6,719 nt of DNA from an uncultured Leucobacter sp. (GTDB lineage Bacteria > Actinomycetota > Actinomycetes > Actinomycetales > Microbacteriaceae): contig CAMFIY010000151.1 of assembly GCA_945952575.1 (NCBI GenBank), positions 1 to 6,719 on the forward strand. Direction: 5' to 3'. The notes beneath the pieces are model-generated. The model made no database searches and was not told where the DNA came from. It saw only the letters and a program-made list of their open reading frames with translations. Made by a program: the position numbers and the translations under genes. Positions 5,009 through 6,719 of the stretch are shown here, piece by piece (the stretch's first letter is position 1; each line of letters opens with the position of its first letter).

Positions 5009-6286
5009 GTGGCATTGATCGTGCAGAAGTTCGGCGGCTCCTCGGTTGCGGATGCCGAGAGCATCAAGCGGGTCGCGAAGCGGATCGTCGAGACCCGTCG
5101 TGCCGGCAACGATGTGGTCGTCGCCGTCAGCGCGATGGGGGACACGACCGACGAACTGCTCGACCTCGCGGCCGAGGTCACCCCGATCCCGGCGCCGCGC
5201 GAACTCGACATGCTGCTCACCGCCGGCGAGCGCATCTCGATGGCGCTCCTCGCGATGGCGATCAAGGGCATGGGCTTCGAGGCGCTCTCCTTCACCGGCA
5301 GCCAGGCCGGCATGATCACCACGGCCGAGCACGGCGCCGCGAAGATCGTGGATGTCACGCCGAAGCGCGTCCGCGAGGCGTTGGACCAGGGAGCGATCGC
5401 GATCGTCGCCGGCTTCCAGGGCTTCAACCGCGGCACGGGAGATATCACCACGCTGGGACGGGGCGGATCCGACACGACCGCTGTGGCGCTCGCCGCAGCG
5501 CTCGAGGCGGACGTCTGTGAGATATACACCGACGTCGACGGCGTCTTCACCACCGATCCGCGCGTGGTGCCGCTGGCCCGGAAGATCGACCGCATCACCT
5601 CGGAGGAGATGCTCGAACTCGCCGCATCCGGCGCTAAGGTGCTGCATCTGCGCGCCGTCGAGTACGCGCGCCGTCACGGGGTGACGCTGCACGTCCGCTC
5701 GTCGTTCTCCTCGGAGGCGGGCACGATCGTCTACGATCCGACAATTGCGAACCCGGAAGGAACGCACATGGAAGAACCGATCATCACCGGGATCGCCTTC
5801 GAGAAGAGCGAGGCGAAGATCACGGTCGCCGGCGTTCCGGACGTGCCGGGCAAGGCCGCCCAGATCTTCGAGATCGTCGCGAAGACCAACGCCAACATCG
5901 ACATGATCGTGCAGAACGTCTCGGCCGCCGACACCAACCTGACGGACATCTCGTTCACCGTGCCCATGGGCGATGGCCGCCGCGTCGTCGAGGCCCTCGA
6001 AGTCGAGCGCGGCGAGCTGGAGTACCGCAGCCTGCAGTACGACGACCAGATCGCGAAGATCGCCGTCGTCGGCGGCGGCATGCGTGACGCCTCCGGTGTC
6101 TCCGCACAGCTCTTCCGCGCTCTCTACGAGGCCGGGATCAACATCGAGATGATCTCCACCAGCGAGATCCGCGTCTCGGTCGTCACCCGAGTCGATCACA
6201 TGGAGAAGGCCGTGCGCGCGCTGCACACCGCCTTCGGCCTCGACGCCGACACCGAGGCGACCGTGTACGCCGGCACCGGAAGATAG
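5009..6286 (+). CDS. lysC: Aspartate kinase (aspartokinase), alpha subunit
   Basis: Phosphorylates aspartate with ATP to aspartyl-4-phosphate, the entry step to lysine, diaminopimelate, threonine, methionine and isoleucine. 425 residues, close to the 421 of Corynebacterium glutamicum LysC. The kinase domain (about 2-240) shows KFGGSS 7-12, SAMGDTTDELL 41-51, TAGERIS 71-77 and the nucleotide-site segment GRGGSDTTA 150-158. Two ACT domains follow (about 265-340 and 346-425), the second with STSEIRVS 383-390; these bind the feedback inhibitors, typically lysine plus threonine. By alignment from memory, A283, S305 and T312 keep the residues of C. glutamicum A279, S301 and T308, where feedback-resistance mutations are known; S315 replaces T311. 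GTG start with GGAGG at 5000-5004, only 4 bases upstream; MALIVQKFGGSS is the family N-terminus. asd follows after 11 bases. A second start lies inside at 5768. Confidence 0.97.
   Translation: MALIVQKFGGSSVADAESIKRVAKRIVETRRAGNDVVVAVSAMGDTTDELLDLAAEVTPIPAPRELDMLLTAGERISMALLAMAIKGMGFEALSFTGSQAGMITTAEHGAAKIVDVTPKRVREALDQGAIAIVAGFQGFNRGTGDITTLGRGGSDTTAVALAAALEADVCEIYTDVDGVFTTDPRVVPLARKIDRITSEEMLELAASGAKVLHLRAVEYARRHGVTLHVRSSFSSEAGTIVYDPTIANPEGTHMEEPIITGIAFEKSEAKITVAGVPDVPGKAAQIFEIVAKTNANIDMIVQNVSAADTNLTDISFTVPMGDGRRVVEALEVERGELEYRSLQYDDQIAKIAVVGGGMRDASGVSAQLFRALYEAGINIEMISTSEIRVSVVTRVDHMEKAVRALHTAFGLDADTEATVYAGTGR
5755..5761 (+). promoter_or_regulatory. Internal ribosome binding site for the aspartokinase beta subunit
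   Basis: GGAAGGA ends 6 bases before the in-frame ATG at 5768. Its spacing is better than that of the site serving the alpha start at 5009. It lies in the poorly conserved linker between the kinase and ACT domains, where a Shine-Dalgarno sequence can be kept with little constraint from the protein. Confidence 0.7.
5768..6286 (+). CDS. lysC: Aspartate kinase beta (regulatory) subunit, nested in-frame start
   Basis: The in-frame ATG at residue 254 of LysC, preceded by GGAAGGA at a 6-base spacing, opens a 172-residue product made of the two ACT domains only (MEEPIITGIAFEKSEAK onward). In Corynebacterium glutamicum and Bacillus subtilis type II aspartokinase, the same gene makes alpha and beta chains from such an internal start and the enzyme is alpha2beta2, with inhibitors bound at alpha-beta ACT interfaces. 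The predicted length equals the C. glutamicum beta chain as I recall it. The start and binding site are seen; production of the protein is inferred from the family. Confidence 0.72.
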   Translation: MEEPIITGIAFEKSEAKITVAGVPDVPGKAAQIFEIVAKTNANIDMIVQNVSAADTNLTDISFTVPMGDGRRVVEALEVERGELEYRSLQYDDQIAKIAVVGGGMRDASGVSAQLFRALYEAGINIEMISTSEIRVSVVTRVDHMEKAVRALHTAFGLDADTEATVYAGTGR

Positions 6287-6297
6287 GGACTCTCGCA

Positions 6298-6675
6298 ATG
6301 ACTGAACAGCAGGGACTGAACGTCGCCGTCGTCGGCGCCACCGGGCAGGTCGGCGCCGTGATGCGCCGCCTTCTCGACGAGCGGGACTTCCCGATCGCCA
6401 CGCTGCGCCTCTTCTCGAGCGCGCGCTCGGCCGGCAGCACCATCGAGTTCCGGGGCCGGGGGATCACGGTCGAGGATGTCGACACGGCCGACGCGAGCGG
6501 TATCGACATCGCCCTCTTCTCCGCGGGCGGGGCGGCATCCAGGCAGTACGCGCCGAAGTTCGCCGAGGCCGGCGCCATCGTCATCGACAACTCCAGCGCC
6601 TGGCGCATGGATCCCGAGGTGCCGCTGGTCGTCAGCGAAGTGAACCCGCACGCCATCGACGACGCGGTCAAGGGC
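6298..6675 (+). CDS. asd: Aspartate-semialdehyde dehydrogenase, 3'-truncated by contig end
   Basis: Reduces aspartyl-4-phosphate made by LysC to aspartate-4-semialdehyde with NADPH. Only the first 126 codons are genomic. Visible: the Rossmann dinucleotide motif GATGQVG (13-19), the NADP 2'-phosphate segment SARSAG (41-46), SAGGAAS (75-81), DNSSAWRM (97-104) with the phosphate-binding Arg103, and SEVNPHAI (113-120). The family is about 340-350 residues, so the catalytic cysteine (expected a few residues on, in a NPNCTT-like motif) and the C-terminal domain are lost. The apparent continuation LSLIHI plus stop (6676-6696) is translated adapter, not protein. ATG start with a weak AGGGA (6285-6289) 8 bases upstream; 11 bases after lysC, so co-transcribed and probably partly coupled to it. 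Confidence 0.95.
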
Positions 6676-6719
6676 CTGTCTCTTATACACATCTGACGCT
6701 GCCGACGATCTTACGCGTG
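6676..6719. other. Illumina Nextera adapter and index read-through (not genomic)
   Basis: Bases 6676-6694 are CTGTCTCTTATACACATCT, the 19-bp Tn5 mosaic end as carried by Nextera libraries. Bases 6695-6708, GACGCTGCCGACGA, complete the reverse complement of the Nextera read 1 adapter. Bases 6709-6716, TCTTACGC, are the reverse complement of GCGTAAGA, which I recall as i5 index 517, and GTG at 6717-6719 fits the start of the P5-side sequence after the index. This is untrimmed library sequence at the contig end. Confidence 0.97.

Noticed and set aside
4998..5018. Six-codon upstream ORF (ATG at 4998, stop at 5016-5018) overlapping the lysC start
   Set aside because: It has no ribosome binding site of its own, its start codon merges with the lysC Shine-Dalgarno region, and the peptide (MEAPWH) shows no attenuator pattern such as Lys or Thr codons.
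4991..6298. 435-codon minus-strand frame opposite lysC
   Set aside because: It mirrors lysC almost end to end, has His/Asp/Arg-rich composition with no recognisable domain, and lysC is certain. The same holds for minus-strand frames at 2864-3709, 3843-5015 and 4058-4708.
6676..6694. Tn5 mosaic end as evidence of a transposon or insertion in asd
   Set aside because: It is followed without a break by the synthetic adapter and a library index, so it comes from library preparation.
6298..6696. asd as a natural short 132-residue protein or pseudogene
   Set aside because: The last six residues and the stop are translated adapter; the gene is merely cut by the contig end.
1..6719. CRISPR array, phage, toxin-antitoxin or defence genes
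   Set aside because: No regularly spaced repeats, integrase, transposase or small paired genes were seen; gene content and composition are uniform core genome.

Overview
This window is a chromosomal piece of a high-GC Gram-positive bacterium. The order signal recognition particle RNA, dnaX, recR, lysC, asd on one strand is an actinobacterial arrangement. The proteins read like Microbacteriaceae (an impression from remembered sequences, not a search). It appears to be one end of a short-read assembly contig: the last 44 bases are Illumina Nextera adapter and index sequence, not genome.

Layout, all on the + strand: (1) the 3' three quarters of an ABC exporter half-transporter (to 1513), cut by the left edge; (2) about 320 bases without a protein gene, holding a U-less terminator hairpin, a further inverted repeat, the 4.5S/SRP RNA gene ffs with its own -10 box, a second hairpin with a perfect 12-bp palindrome, and a -10 box that may make dnaX leaderless; (3) dnaX and recR, 3 bases apart, evidently one transcript; (4) a 128-base gap with two hairpins, a -10 box and an AT-rich patch; (5) lysC, with a strong internal ribosome binding site and ATG that should yield a separate 172-residue regulatory (beta) subunit; (6) the first 126 codons of asd, cut off at 6675 where the adapter starts.

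Functionally there are three blocks. ffs supplies the RNA of the co-translational membrane targeting particle. dnaX (clamp loader/tau subunit of DNA polymerase III) and recR (RecFOR gap repair) serve replication and repair. lysC and asd are the first two steps from aspartate to lysine, threonine, methionine and diaminopimelate.

I did not find a previously undescribed system here: this is ordinary core genome. The points most worth a second look are the adapter tail and the artefact proteins it creates, the nested lysC beta start, the probable leaderless dnaX start, and the unusually long repeat-bearing disordered linkers of DnaX.
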